A stretch of DNA of 64,000 nucleotides from Bradyrhizobium sp. ARR65 (GTDB lineage Bacteria > Pseudomonadota > Alphaproteobacteria > Rhizobiales > Xanthobacteraceae): assembly GCF_000472385.1 (NCBI RefSeq), contig NZ_AWZU01000012.1, positions 62,001 through 126,000 of the forward strand, in the 5' to 3' direction. Within the stretch, counting starts at the first letter, position 1, and each line of letters starts with the position of its first letter. The translations under genes were made by a program, and so were the position numbers. Positions 1-8,368 of this stretch are shown one piece after another. The notes beneath the pieces were generated by a model, which saw only the letters and a program-made list of their open reading frames with translations, was not told the origin of the DNA and ran no database searches.

Positions 1-456
1 CAACATTTCCTGGAACGCACGCGCCACGAGCGTGGGCGCTACATCGGGATATTCGATGCGCTCCGCCCACTTCACGAAGGTGCGCAAGGTCGCAAGCTGG
101 TCCGGCATCTCATGCAGATGCCCGCGCCCCTTGCCCAAAAATTCCGTCGGCACCTGTCCAGTCAGACACAGCACCGGCTCGTTCGAGCCGAAGGCGGTCA
201 GCATGGCCGCGCCCGCATTGAGCACTCCGGGGCCGGGCACGACGCTGAACACGCCTACCTTGCCGCTCGATCGCGCATAGCCGTAGGCCATGTAGCCGCA
301 GGCCTGCTCATGCCGTGCGCCGATCACCTTCAACTGCGCCTGTTGGAACGCGTCGAACAAGCCGTAAACCTGCGCGCCGGGCAGGCCGAACACCGTGTTG
401 ATGCCGTGAGCGACAAGGCCGCTCACGATCGCTTCGCCGCCGGTCATTGTGGTCAT
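1..456 (-). CDS. Thiamine-pyrophosphate-dependent enzyme, N-terminal part (cut by window edge)
   Basis: Reading the minus strand from an ATG at 456 gives 152 open codons that run off the window. The product begins MTTMTGGEAIVSGL and has the layout of the TPP-binding N-terminal domain of the acetolactate synthase/benzoylformate decarboxylase family: FGLPGAQ, then ARHEQ near residue 50, whose Glu activates the cofactor, then GVFSVVPGPG and LTGQVP. The substrate cannot be told from this part. A second ATG at 447 is possible, and neither start has a strong ribosome site. It follows the FAH-family gene in the same direction with a 27-base gap, so it is probably the last visible gene of the homoprotocatechuate operon. 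The family is clear; the role is unknown. Confidence 0.8.
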   Translation of the reverse strand, partial: MTTMTGGEAIVSGLVAHGINTVFGLPGAQVYGLFDAFQQAQLKVIGARHEQACGYMAYGYARSSGKVGVFSVVPGPGVLNAGAAMLTAFGSNEPVLCLTGQVPTEFLGKGRGHLHEMPDQLATLRTFVKWAERIEYPDVAPTLVARAFQEML

Positions 457-483
457 TGCGGGATCCAGTTGATTGCTTGTGGC

Positions 484-1356
484 TTAGAGCACTTCGTCGA
501 CCACGCCGTTGCGCAGCAGGCCGATGCCTTCGGCTTCGACTTCGACGACATCGCCGGGCTTGAGATAGCGCGGCGGATCGAATCGTGCGCCGGCTCCGGT
601 CGGAGTGCCAGTCACGATGACGTCACCCGGAACGAGCGTGGTGAAAGTCGAGATGTAGCTGATCAGATAGCGGAACGGAAAGATCAGCCGCGACGTGCGA
701 TCGTCCTGCCGCGTCTCGCGGTTGACGCGGGTGGTCAGGCGGATATCGGCGATCTGGTTTTCGCTGGTGTAGGGGACGAGCCAAGGGCCGAGGCTGCCGC
801 TGGCATCAAAATTCTTGCCTTGGGTCACGTTGAACTTGGCATGCCGCAGCCAGTCGCGGATGCTGCCCTCATTGCAGAGCGTCAGCGCTGCGATGTGGTC
901 AAGGGCCGCACTTTCCGAAATGTGCCGGCCTGATTTGCCGATCACCAGCACCACCTCGCCCTCGTAATCGAGCTGCTGCGAGGCGCGCGGGCGCACCAGC
1001 AGCGTATTGTGGCCGACGAAGGATCGCGGTGTGCGCATGAACATCGACGGATATTTCGGCGCATCCTGGCCGTCCTTGTATTCCGCGTTGCGATCCGGAT
1101 AATTCACGCCGATGCAGATGATCTTTTCCGGCGCGGGAATCGGCGGCAACCAGGTGATAGCTTCCAGCGGATGATCGGGCGATTGCCGCACGGCTTCGTC
1201 CGCGAGCTTTAAGAGCGTGCCGGCGGCGATGACCTCCCGCAGCGTCGGGTAGTCTTTGCCATAGCGCGCCGAGAGATCGACGATGCCGTTGTCGAGCACG
1301 GCGCCGTATTTCGGCGTGCCGCCAACGGAATATGTCGCAAGGCGAAGCAAGGTCAT
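484..1356 (-). CDS. Fumarylacetoacetate hydrolase (FAH) family protein, candidate HpaG-like decarboxylase/isomerase
   Basis: A 290-residue single-domain FAH-fold protein. The metal-binding Glu pair is visible in DYEGEVVLVIGK; the third ligand region reads NEGSIRDW, and the C-terminal half has VPGDVIVTGTPTGAG, typical of the family. The start at 1356 (MTLLRLATY) has GGAGG just upstream; an upstream ATG would extend the protein into a repeat. It lies downstream of hpaD and upstream of the TPP enzyme on the same strand. In homoprotocatechuate degradation HpaG decarboxylates and isomerises the product of HpaF, and no other HpaG candidate exists in the window, so that role is inferred. Enteric HpaG has two FAH domains and this has one. 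It could also be a generic acylpyruvate hydrolase. Confidence 0.8.
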   Translation of the reverse strand: MTLLRLATYSVGGTPKYGAVLDNGIVDLSARYGKDYPTLREVIAAGTLLKLADEAVRQSPDHPLEAITWLPPIPAPEKIICIGVNYPDRNAEYKDGQDAPKYPSMFMRTPRSFVGHNTLLVRPRASQQLDYEGEVVLVIGKSGRHISESAALDHIAALTLCNEGSIRDWLRHAKFNVTQGKNFDASGSLGPWLVPYTSENQIADIRLTTRVNRETRQDDRTSRLIFPFRYLISYISTFTTLVPGDVIVTGTPTGAGARFDPPRYLKPGDVVEVEAEGIGLLRNGVVDEVL

Positions 1357-1368
1357 CGCGCCCTCCAT

Positions 1369-1497
1369 CGTCGTCCCGGCCAAGCGAAGCGCGAGCCGGG
1401 ACCCATACGGCGTGACCTCTCAGTCAGGCGCGCTGGAAGACGCCCGTCGTCCCAACTGCGCCCTGTGCTTATGGGTCCCGACCTTCGCCGGGACGGC
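1369..1497. repeat. Imperfect palindromic intergenic repeat
   Basis: Arms read CGTCGTCCCGGC...GAGCCGGGACCCATA on one side and TATGGGTCCCGACC...GCCGGGACG on the other, so the RNA could fold into a long stem. It fills the gap between hpaD and the FAH gene. The look is that of the REP-like elements scattered through Bradyrhizobium genomes. Confidence 0.6.
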
Positions 1498-1528
1498 TCG
1501 TGGCGGGAATCTTCGTGGGCAATCATCA

Positions 1529-2512
1529 TCAATCCGCAACCGTCACATCAGCAACAAACAGCGGCTCGCGCACCTTTTGTCCGGTAAACGGCGAGCCCTG
1601 CTCGAACCATGAGCGTGGCGCGGGCGCGCCCCACAGCGTCTGCCGCCGCGGATCCTTCAGCGACCAGCGCAAGGGAGCGTGATCATGGTCCATCGTAAAG
1701 TAGTCGCTGGTGTAGAGCTCCAGCCGATGGCCGTCGGGGTCGCGCACGTAAAGAAAGAACGCGTTCGAGATGCCGTGCCGGCCGGGCCCGCGCTCAAGAT
1801 TTTTCAGATATCCGCTGGAGGCCATGACGTCGCAAAGATGCAGGACGTTCATTGCCGTGGGCACCCAATAGGCGAAATGGTGCAGGCGAGGGCCCTCGCC
1901 ATTGGTCAGCGCAAAGTCGTGTACATTGCCCTTGCGATGCAGCCAGGCCGCCGCCATGCGGCCGTTAGGCCCGTCCTCCTCGGCATATTCGGTGAGGCGG
2001 AACCCGAGCCGGGCGTAGAAGTCGACGGTGTCCTGCACCTCGGCGGCAAACACGTTGAAATGATCGAGCCGTTGCGGATGACAGCCCTTGTAGAGATCGT
2101 AACGGCGCAACAGATGCGGCCGCTTCTCCATCGACGCATAAAGCTCGATCTGGAAGCCGAAGGGATCGGTGAACTGCAGGGTGCGACCCTGGAACGGCTG
2201 GTCCGCAAAGGCGCAAGCGATGCCGTTCTCCTTGAAAAACGAGGCGGCCTTGTCGAGATCGGCCTCATTGCCGACTTTGAATCCCAATCGATTGCAGGCG
2301 GGCGCCGGAGCTTTCCGCAGCACCAGCGAGTGATGCTGATGCTCTTCTGCCGCGCGCAAGTAGATGGTGTTGTCGTCGGCATCCTCGACATGCAGGCCGA
2401 CGGTGGTCTCGTAAAAGCTGCGGCTGAGCTGAAGATCCGTCACGTCAAGGACGACGTGACTTGAACGGATGATGTTGAAGGGCGGGTCGAAGACGTGTTG
2501 TGGAACGGGCAT
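1529..2512 (-). CDS. hpaD: Homoprotocatechuate (3,4-dihydroxyphenylacetate) 2,3-dioxygenase
   Basis: A 327-residue extradiol ring-cleavage dioxygenase of the vicinal oxygen chelate fold. It cleaves 3,4-dihydroxyphenylacetate next to its hydroxyls to give 5-carboxymethyl-2-hydroxymuconate semialdehyde. Two VOC modules are seen, about residues 15-130 and 148-270. Iron ligands appear as His151 (RLDHFNV), His211 or His212 (RLHHFAYW) and Glu265 (HRLELYTSDY). The C-terminal tail, with WGAPAPRSWFEQGS, fits the homoprotocatechuate enzymes. The start at 2512 has GGGGAG upstream; the longer reading frame extends into the palindromic repeat and is rejected. It is third in the hpa operon after hpaE, so its product passes to the neighbouring dehydrogenase. 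Confidence 0.9.
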   Translation of the reverse strand: MPVPQHVFDPPFNIIRSSHVVLDVTDLQLSRSFYETTVGLHVEDADDNTIYLRAAEEHQHHSLVLRKAPAPACNRLGFKVGNEADLDKAASFFKENGIACAFADQPFQGRTLQFTDPFGFQIELYASMEKRPHLLRRYDLYKGCHPQRLDHFNVFAAEVQDTVDFYARLGFRLTEYAEEDGPNGRMAAAWLHRKGNVHDFALTNGEGPRLHHFAYWVPTAMNVLHLCDVMASSGYLKNLERGPGRHGISNAFFLYVRDPDGHRLELYTSDYFTMDHDHAPLRWSLKDPRRQTLWGAPAPRSWFEQGSPFTGQKVREPLFVADVTVAD

Positions 2513-2531
2513 TGTTTCTCTCCCCCGATTT

Positions 2532-2612
2532 GTCATTCCGGGGCCGTGCGCAGCACGGAACCCGGAATCTCGAGATTCCGGGTTCATCGCTGCGCGATGC
2601 CCCGGAATGACG
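2532..2612. repeat. Imperfect palindromic intergenic repeat (CATTCCGGGG family)
   Basis: The outer arms GTCATTCCGGGGC (2532-2544) and GCCCCGGAATGAC (2599-2611) are exact reverse complements, and an inner palindrome AATCTCGAGATT sits at the centre. It lies between hpaE and hpaD inside the operon. Related copies are at 16348-16446 and 52391-52473. Confidence 0.75.
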
Positions 2613-2619
2613 AGTGTGG

Positions 2620-4158
2620 CTAAACTCCCAGTCTCTGAATTTTGTGCGTGCCTCGCGCCAGCGAGACGTGCTTGGTTTCCATGTAGAAGTCGAACGAGTA
2701 GTCGCCGCCGTCGCGGCCGATTCCGGACGCCTTCATGCCGCCGAATGGCGTCGGCAGGTGGCGGACATTTTCCGAATTGAGCCAGATCATGCCGGCTTCC
2801 AGCGCGTCGGCAACGCGCAAGGCGCGGCCCATATCGTTGGTCCAGACATAGCCGGTGAGGCCGTATTTCACGTCATTGGCGATTGCGATGGCGTCCTTCT
2901 CGTCACGAAACGGAATGACCGTCAGGAACGGACCGAACACTTCCTCCTGCGCGACCCGCATCTTTGAGTGTGCGCCGGTGACCAGCGTCGGCTGCACGTA
3001 ATGCCCGCCGCCCGGACCATCATGAGGCTTGCCGCCGACGGCGACTACGGCACCATCCTGCCGCGCGACGTCGAAATAGGAGCAGACCTTTGCCAGATGC
3101 CGCTCGTGAATCAGCGGTCCAATCTCGGTCGCGGGATCGAGGGGATGGCCGACCTTGAGCGCCTTCACCCGCGCGGCGAGCTTTTCGACGAAGGGCTCCG
3201 CGATGCTCTGCTGGATCAACAGCCGGCTCGATGAGGTGCAGCGCTCGCCATTGAGCGAGTAGATCATGAACACTACCGCGTCCAGCGCGCGGTCCAGATC
3301 GGCGTCGTCGAATACGATCACCGGATTCTTGCCGCCGAGCTCGAAATGCACGCGCTTTAGGGTCGGCGCTCCCTGCGCCATGATCGCCGAACCCGTCGCG
3401 CTTTCGCCGACAAAGCCGATCGCCTTGATCGCGGGGTGCTCCGTCAGCGCCTTGCCGGCCTCTTCACCAAAGCCGTGCACGGTGTTGAGCACCCCATCGG
3501 GAATGCCGGCTTCCTTGACGATCTTTGCAAGCAGATCGGCCGTGACCGGCGACCATTCCGCCGGCTTGTGTACGACCGTACAGCCGGCGGCAAGCGCCGG
3601 CGCGATCTTCCAGGTCGAGAGCATGAACGGCGTATTCCAGGGCGTGATCACGCCGACCGGGCCGATCGGCACGCGCGTGGAGATATTCCAATGCTCATCG
3701 CTCGGCATGTTGAGACCGTCGCGGGCATCGGCGCATTTATCCGCGAAGAAGCGGAAGTTTTCCGCCGCCCTGATCGCGGCCTTGGCCATGAAGCGATGGG
3801 CCTGGCCGGTATCGATGCATTCGAGCACGGCGATATCCTCGGCGTGGTCCTCGATCGCGTCGGCCGCGCGATGCAGCAGCTTGCGGCGCAGCGAGGCGGA
3901 CATCTCGCGCCAGGCAGGGAAAGCTTCCGCCGCGACGGTGGCGGCACGGTCGATGTCCTCGGCATTGCCACGGGCGACGGTCGCGAGGACCGCGCCATCC
4001 ACCGGCGATTTGGTCTCGAAGGTTGCGCCCGAGATCGACGGCACAGTCTTGCCGTCGATCATGTGGCCGATGCCGTCAGCTTTCAGTTTGGCAAGCAGCG
4101 GCGCGGCGCGGTCGAGATTGGCCTTGAACTGATCGGCTTTGGCCGTCGCCTTATCCAT
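2620..4158 (-). CDS. hpaE: 5-carboxymethyl-2-hydroxymuconate semialdehyde dehydrogenase
   Basis: A 512-residue NAD(P)-dependent aldehyde dehydrogenase. It oxidises the ring-cleavage aldehyde made by HpaD to the acid. The family landmarks are present: PWNTPF near residue 173, the general base Glu273 in HFELGGKNP and the nucleophile Cys307 in NGERCTSS. The start at 4158 (MDKATAK) is preceded by GGAGG six bases upstream and overlaps the end of hpaF by eight bases, which indicates translational coupling; the longer upstream frame only shadows hpaF. Its placement between hpaF and hpaD supports the HpaE name over a generic aldehyde dehydrogenase. Confidence 0.9.
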   Translation of the reverse strand: MDKATAKADQFKANLDRAAPLLAKLKADGIGHMIDGKTVPSISGATFETKSPVDGAVLATVARGNAEDIDRAATVAAEAFPAWREMSASLRRKLLHRAADAIEDHAEDIAVLECIDTGQAHRFMAKAAIRAAENFRFFADKCADARDGLNMPSDEHWNISTRVPIGPVGVITPWNTPFMLSTWKIAPALAAGCTVVHKPAEWSPVTADLLAKIVKEAGIPDGVLNTVHGFGEEAGKALTEHPAIKAIGFVGESATGSAIMAQGAPTLKRVHFELGGKNPVIVFDDADLDRALDAVVFMIYSLNGERCTSSSRLLIQQSIAEPFVEKLAARVKALKVGHPLDPATEIGPLIHERHLAKVCSYFDVARQDGAVVAVGGKPHDGPGGGHYVQPTLVTGAHSKMRVAQEEVFGPFLTVIPFRDEKDAIAIANDVKYGLTGYVWTNDMGRALRVADALEAGMIWLNSENVRHLPTPFGGMKASGIGRDGGDYSFDFYMETKHVSLARGTHKIQRLGV

Positions 4159-4549
4159 GAACAGCCTCCGTTTTGAGCGCTTCGTGGATGTTGTTGCGCT
4201 TGAAGCTCGTCTCCTTGTCGTTGATCTGCATATCGAACGACAGCGCGAACTTGCTGGCCTTGAATAGGGGATCAAGTTGTTCGGAGAGTGAGCGAAAGAC
4301 GTGCTCGCCCGCCGTCTTGCGCGTGGCGAGATCGCGGCCCTCGCCAAGCCGCAGCACCATGTCGAGAAAGCCGTAGTCCTTCTTGCCGTCCGCTATGGCA
4401 TAATGCTCGCAGCGGATGGCGCGGACGCGGATGCCGCCGAGCGGGAAGATGCCGGTTTCCACCGCGGCCCTGCGAACGACCTCAACTACCTCAGCCATAT
4501 CGAGACGCCCATCGAGGTTGGCGGAGTATTCGATCGTGAAATGCGGCAT
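4151..4549 (-). CDS. hpaF: 5-carboxymethyl-2-hydroxymuconate delta-isomerase
   Basis: A 132-residue small tautomerase-superfamily protein starting MPHFTIEYSANL, so the mature catalytic residue would be Pro1 after Met removal, as in the 4-oxalocrotonate tautomerase group. The length matches known HpaF/HpcD (about 126). It isomerises 5-carboxymethyl-2-hydroxymuconate in the homoprotocatechuate route. The stop overlaps the hpaE start by eight bases and hpaH ends 20 bases upstream, so it is inside the operon. Confidence 0.88.
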   Translation of the reverse strand: MPHFTIEYSANLDGRLDMAEVVEVVRRAAVETGIFPLGGIRVRAIRCEHYAIADGKKDYGFLDMVLRLGEGRDLATRKTAGEHVFRSLSEQLDPLFKASKFALSFDMQINDKETSFKRNNIHEALKTEAVHG

Positions 4550-4569
4550 TGTCTACTCCACGCGCAAGA

Positions 4570-5376
4570 TCAGGCGAAATAACAACTGACGGTTCCGTAA
4601 GGGCCATAGTCGGCCTGGACGGTATCGCCCTTGCGGGTCTCGATCGGGCGAATGAACGAGCCGGCCAGAACCACCTGGCCAGGCTCCAACGCGAGCCCCA
4701 GCGGCGCGATCTTGTTGGCGAGCCAGGCGACCGCGGTGGCGGGATGATTGAGCACGCCGGCCGCCAATCCCGTCTCTTCCAATTGGCCATTGCGGTAGCA
4801 GAGCGCACCGATCCAGCGCAGGTCGGCGTCCAGCGGCCGCAACGGCCGGCCGCCGAGCACGATGCCGGCATTGGCCGCATTGTCCGCGATCGTATCAAAG
4901 ATTTTCCGCGTCGCCTTGGTTTCCGGATCGACGCGCTGGATGCGCGTGTCGAGGATTTCCAACGCGGGCACCACGAACTCCGTTGCATTGAGCACGTCGA
5001 ACAACGTGCAATCGGGTCCCGAAAGGTGCTTGCCCATGATGAAAGCGAGCTCGACCTCTACGCGCGTGGCGATGAAGCGGTCCGAGGGCACGAGCCCGCC
5101 ATCGGCAAAGAACATGTCGTCGAGCAGCACGCCGGAGTCAGGCTCGTCGATATTAAGCGCGCTCTGCATCGCCTTCGAGGTGAGGCCGATCTTGTGGCCT
5201 TTGACGAGGCGTCCTTCGGCGCGCTTGATCTCGATCCACGCCGTTTGAATCGCGTAGGCATCCTCGATGGTGATGGCAGGGAATTCCTGCGACAACTGCC
5301 GGATCTGCCGGCGGCTCTTTTCCGCCTGATGCAGGCGCTCGGCCGCAACGCGGATATCTTGCTGAGAAAGGGCCAT
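4570..5376 (-). CDS. hpaH: 2-oxo-hept-4-ene-1,7-dioate hydratase
   Basis: A 268-residue member of the FAH-related hydratase family (as in MhpD). It adds water to the 2-oxohept-ene-dioate to give 4-hydroxy-2-oxoheptanedioate, the substrate of HpaI. Supporting segments are GHKIGLTS near residue 60, [11 protein letters not shown], the acidic motif [12 protein letters not shown] and [12 protein letters not shown]. It is the first gene of the minus-strand hpa operon and its start is 32 bases from the 16-bp palindrome, so it should be directly controlled by the divergent HpaR. Confidence 0.9.
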   Translation of the reverse strand: MALSQQDIRVAAERLHQAEKSRRQIRQLSQEFPAITIEDAYAIQTAWIEIKRAEGRLVKGHKIGLTSKAMQSALNIDEPDSGVLLDDMFFADGGLVPSDRFIATRVEVELAFIMGKHLSGPDCTLFDVLNATEFVVPALEILDTRIQRVDPETKATRKIFDTIADNAANAGIVLGGRPLRPLDADLRWIGALCYRNGQLEETGLAAGVLNHPATAVAWLANKIAPLGLALEPGQVVLAGSFIRPIETRKGDTVQADYGPYGTVSCYFA

Positions 5377-5407
5377 GCGCGCTCGCGAAAACTTGCTGCG
5401 GGCAAAT

Positions 5408-5423
5408 ACTTAACATGTTAAGT
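5408..5423. promoter_or_regulatory. Putative HpaR operator (16-bp perfect palindrome)
   Basis: ACTTAACATGTTAAGT is an exact inverted repeat in the 112-base divergent region between hpaH (minus) and hpaR (plus). MarR-type dimers bind palindromes of this length, usually over the promoter, so control of both hpaH and hpaR is the simplest reading. Function is inferred from position and symmetry. Confidence 0.65.
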
Positions 5424-5488
5424 TTATCCGGGCAAATCGAATTGATGTTTGCTGCATTGCGAAATTTTACTGCGGATCGGAAGGGCTG

Positions 5489-6025
5489 ATGGGGCGAACG
5501 AAATCATCGAGGCGATCGGGCGTGAGCCCTGCGTTGCAGGGACATCGGGTGCCGATGCGCGAGTTCTCGCGTTCGCTGCCGATGGCGCTGCTGCGGGCGC
5601 GCGAAGCCGTGATGCGGCAATTCCGCCCGTCGCTGCGGCGACATGGGCTGACCGAGCAGCAGTGGCGAATCCTGCGCGCGCTTGCAGCCGTCGACGCGAG
5701 CGAGGTGACGGAACTCGCGCGCACCGCTTTTCTGCTGGGGCCGAGCCTGTCGCGCATCCTGCGCGATCTGGAAGCGCGCCGGCTGATCGAGCGCCGAACC
5801 GCTGAAACCGATCTGCGTCGCGGTGTGGTCTCGATTTCCGAAAAGGGCCTCAAGCTGATGGAAGAGGTCGCGCCGTCGTCGGAAGCGATCTACGCCGCGA
5901 TCACGAGGCGCTACGGCGCGCGCAAGCTCGCCGAGCTCCATGCGATGCTCGGCGCGCTCGAGGCGAGCCTCGCCGGCCTCGACACGGAGGAGGCGAGCGA
6001 GGCCGCGGCATCAGAACAGGAGTAA
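5489..6025 (+). CDS. hpaR: MarR-family regulator of homoprotocatechuate degradation
   Basis: A 178-residue winged-helix protein of the MarR family, somewhat longer than typical because of a basic N-terminal tail (MGRTKSSRR). The DNA-binding core shows LTEQQWRILRAL, then LGPSLSRILRDLEARRLIERR followed by a wing with TDLRRGVVSIS. HpaR proteins repress the meta-cleavage operon until the aromatic substrate arrives. The chosen start has GGAAGGG directly upstream; a later ATG at codon 23 is the alternative. It is divergent from hpaH across the palindrome at 5408-5423. Confidence 0.85.
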   Translation: MGRTKSSRRSGVSPALQGHRVPMREFSRSLPMALLRAREAVMRQFRPSLRRHGLTEQQWRILRALAAVDASEVTELARTAFLLGPSLSRILRDLEARRLIERRTAETDLRRGVVSISEKGLKLMEEVAPSSEAIYAAITRRYGARKLAELHAMLGALEASLAGLDTEEASEAAASEQE

Positions 6026-6039
6026 ATGCAAATTTGCAT
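6026..6039. promoter_or_regulatory. 14-bp perfect palindrome after hpaR, upstream of the ABC transporter operon
   Basis: ATGCAAATTTGCAT starts at the base after the hpaR stop codon and lies about 220 bases before the solute-binding protein gene. It is not a terminator (no GC stem, no U run). It could be an operator for the transporter operon or chance; nothing else in the 232-base gap is recognisable. Confidence 0.35.
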
Positions 6040-6257
6040 GATGATCTGCGGCGGGACGCATAGCTGTAACTTCTGCACAGGGTTTGAGCACAGAAACGTC
6101 CTTGTTTACGGCCTTTCTGCGCCGTTAGTCGAAATCGCTGCGATAACAATTTACTCTCGCCGCGAGAGCCCTTAAAGAGCACCCGGTTTTCGCGATCGCG
6201 CGCGATCGCCAATACCAAGAAGGGCCGACAAGGATGCCCGGCCTCAGGGAGGTAGGA

Positions 6258-7406
6258 ATGAAACTGACGAGACGCGATTTCGCGGCCGGTCTCGCCGCCG
6301 GACTTGCAGCACCTTACATCATCAAGAGCGCGCGGGCGGAAGGCGCCGCGACCATCAAGATCGGCATGTGCGCGCCGGTGACGGGTCCCGCCGCGGAATC
6401 CGGCCGCTACGCCATTCAGGGCGCCAAGATCGCGCTCGAAGCGGTCAACAAGGCCGGTGGCATCCTGGGCAAGCAGGCGGAGCTGGTCATCGAGGATGAT
6501 CAGACCACCAATCCCGGCATCGTGCTCGCATTCTCCAAGCTCGCCGCGCAACCGGACATCGTCGCCTTCCTCGGCTCGATCCGCTCCACGCAGGTGCACG
6601 CCATGGCGCCCGACGTGCTCAAGCTCGGCAAGCCCGTGATGATCGGCGGTACCGATCCTAATCTCACCCACATGGGCAATCAGTGGCTGTTTCGTTTCCG
6701 CCCCAATGACAGCTATTCCGGCCGCGTGATCGCCGAATATGGCGTCAACACGCTGGGCAAGAAGAAGTGGGCGATCCTGCACTCGACCGACGCGTTCGGC
6801 ACCGCCGGCGGCAAGGCGCTGGCGGCGGCGCTGGAAAAGCTCGGCTGTCCGGCCGTGCTCGATCAGGGCTACGCCAACCAGAGCCAGGACTTCACGCCCG
6901 TCGTGCTGGCGATCAAGCAGTCGGGCGCCGACATTCTCGGCTCCTACTTCACCTTCGAGAACGATCTCGGCATTTTCGCCCGTCAGCTCCGTCAGCTCGG
7001 CGTCAATATTCCCTGGGTCGGCTCGCCCTCGATCGTCAACATCACGGCGCTGAAGCTCGCAGGTCCCGCGCTCTACAACACCTTCGGCGTCGCCGACTAT
7101 GCCGAGGACTCCAGCGATGCGGCGAAAGCGTTCGGCAAGGCCTATCGCGATGTCGTCAAGGTTGCTCCCGATAACCAGAGCTCCTGGACCTACGATGCGG
7201 TCAGCGTGCTGTCGGCCGCGATCAACAAGGCCGGTTCGACCGATCCGGCCAAGATCCGGGAGGCGATCCTGGCGACCAAGAAATTCCCGGGCGCCGAGGG
7301 CGAATATAATTTCGACCAGAACGGCGACGGGCTTCACGGCTACAATATCGTGAAGAACGACAAGGGCAACATCGTCTTCGACAAGCACATCGAATTCACC
7401 GATTGA
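6258..7406 (+). CDS. ABC transporter periplasmic substrate-binding protein (LivK/branched-chain type)
   Basis: A 382-residue periplasmic binding protein of the branched-chain amino acid family. The N-terminus carries a twin-arginine-like signal (TRRDFAAG, then a hydrophobic stretch to SARAEG near residue 27), which is common in this family in rhizobia. The core begins ATIKIGMCAPVTGP and includes LVIEDDQTTNPG. The start at 6258 is set by GGGAGG seven bases upstream; an upstream ATG at 6234 lacks that support. Ligands of such proteins in soil bacteria are often aromatic acids, and the surrounding hpa genes make an aromatic or its breakdown product plausible here, but this is inference. Confidence 0.88.
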   Translation: MKLTRRDFAAGLAAGLAAPYIIKSARAEGAATIKIGMCAPVTGPAAESGRYAIQGAKIALEAVNKAGGILGKQAELVIEDDQTTNPGIVLAFSKLAAQPDIVAFLGSIRSTQVHAMAPDVLKLGKPVMIGGTDPNLTHMGNQWLFRFRPNDSYSGRVIAEYGVNTLGKKKWAILHSTDAFGTAGGKALAAALEKLGCPAVLDQGYANQSQDFTPVVLAIKQSGADILGSYFTFENDLGIFARQLRQLGVNIPWVGSPSIVNITALKLAGPALYNTFGVADYAEDSSDAAKAFGKAYRDVVKVAPDNQSSWTYDAVSVLSAAINKAGSTDPAKIREAILATKKFPGAEGEYNFDQNGDGLHGYNIVKNDKGNIVFDKHIEFTD

Positions 7407-7492
7407 GCCTTGCTCACGGCCTCCGCCTGAAGCGGCGGAGGCCGAAGCTCCCATCGCATCATCCAACGGACTTAAGCCAAGCGAAACCGCTC

Positions 7493-8368
7493 ATGGATCT
7501 CGTCCTGCAACTCTTGTTCACCGGGATCGGGATCGGCGCCGTCTACGCGCTGGTTGCGCTCGGCTTCGTGCTGATCTTCCGGGCCACTAATGTGGTGAAC
7601 TTCGCGCAGGGCGAGTTCTCCATGGTCGCCGCCTATCTGATGGTGGTGTTCGCGGTCGATCTCGGCTGGCCCTATTGGCTGTCGTTCTTGATCGCGCTCG
7701 GCGGCATGGCGCTGCTTGGCGTTATCTTCAATCTCGGCGTCTACTATCCGCTGCGCCACCGCAGCTTTCTCCCGGTAATCATCGCGACCATCGGCGCCTC
7801 GATCCTGCTCGCCAATTCCGTGCTCGCAATCTACGGCCCGCAGCCGCAGGTGCTGCAGGGCTGGTTCGAGACACCCGGCATCCAGCTCGGGCCGGTCTAT
7901 CTCGACAGCCAGTATCTCCTGATCATCGCGGTGACCATCGCGCTGGTGATCTTCAACTACTGGTTCTTCGAGCATACGCTGCTCGGCAAGAAGCTGCAGG
8001 CGACCTCGCAGGACAAGGAGATGGCCTCGCTGCTCGGCATTTCCGTCTCCACCATGATCATGATTACCTTCATTTACTCCGCCGTGCTCGGCGGCTTGGC
8101 CGGCATCCTGGTCGCGCCGGTCCTGTTCGTCTCGATCCAGATGGGTTCGACGATCGCGCTGAAGGCCTTTGCCGCGACCATCATCGGCGGCTTCGGCGAT
8201 GTCGCCGGCGCGATCATCGGCGGGCTGGCGCTCGGCGTGATCGAGACGTTCGGGGCAGCGTATATTTCGGTTCCCTACAAGGACGGCTTTGCCTTCCTGG
8301 TGCTGATCGCCTTCCTGGTCTTCCGACCCCAAGGCATCTTCGGCGAACGCGTGGCGGAAAAGGCATGA
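7493..8368 (+). CDS. ABC transporter permease, LivH type
   Basis: A 291-residue inner-membrane permease with about eight hydrophobic segments, starting MDLVLQLLFTGIGIGAVYAL. The LivH signatures FRATNVVNFAQGEF and GGFGDVAGAIIGG are present. The longer frame from 7403 overlaps the previous gene and is not used. Its stop overlaps the start of the next gene in an ATGA, so the two are coupled. It would pair with the LivM half of the next protein to form the channel. Confidence 0.88.
   Translation: MDLVLQLLFTGIGIGAVYALVALGFVLIFRATNVVNFAQGEFSMVAAYLMVVFAVDLGWPYWLSFLIALGGMALLGVIFNLGVYYPLRHRSFLPVIIATIGASILLANSVLAIYGPQPQVLQGWFETPGIQLGPVYLDSQYLLIIAVTIALVIFNYWFFEHTLLGKKLQATSQDKEMASLLGISVSTMIMITFIYSAVLGGLAGILVAPVLFVSIQMGSTIALKAFAATIIGGFGDVAGAIIGGLALGVIETFGAAYISVPYKDGFAFLVLIAFLVFRPQGIFGERVAEKA

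Noticed and set aside
5901-7466. A 521-codon minus-strand open frame over the solute-binding protein gene
   Set aside because: It is a GC-driven shadow of the plus-strand gene: low-complexity Arg/Gly/Ala/Asp composition, no domain, no ribosome site.
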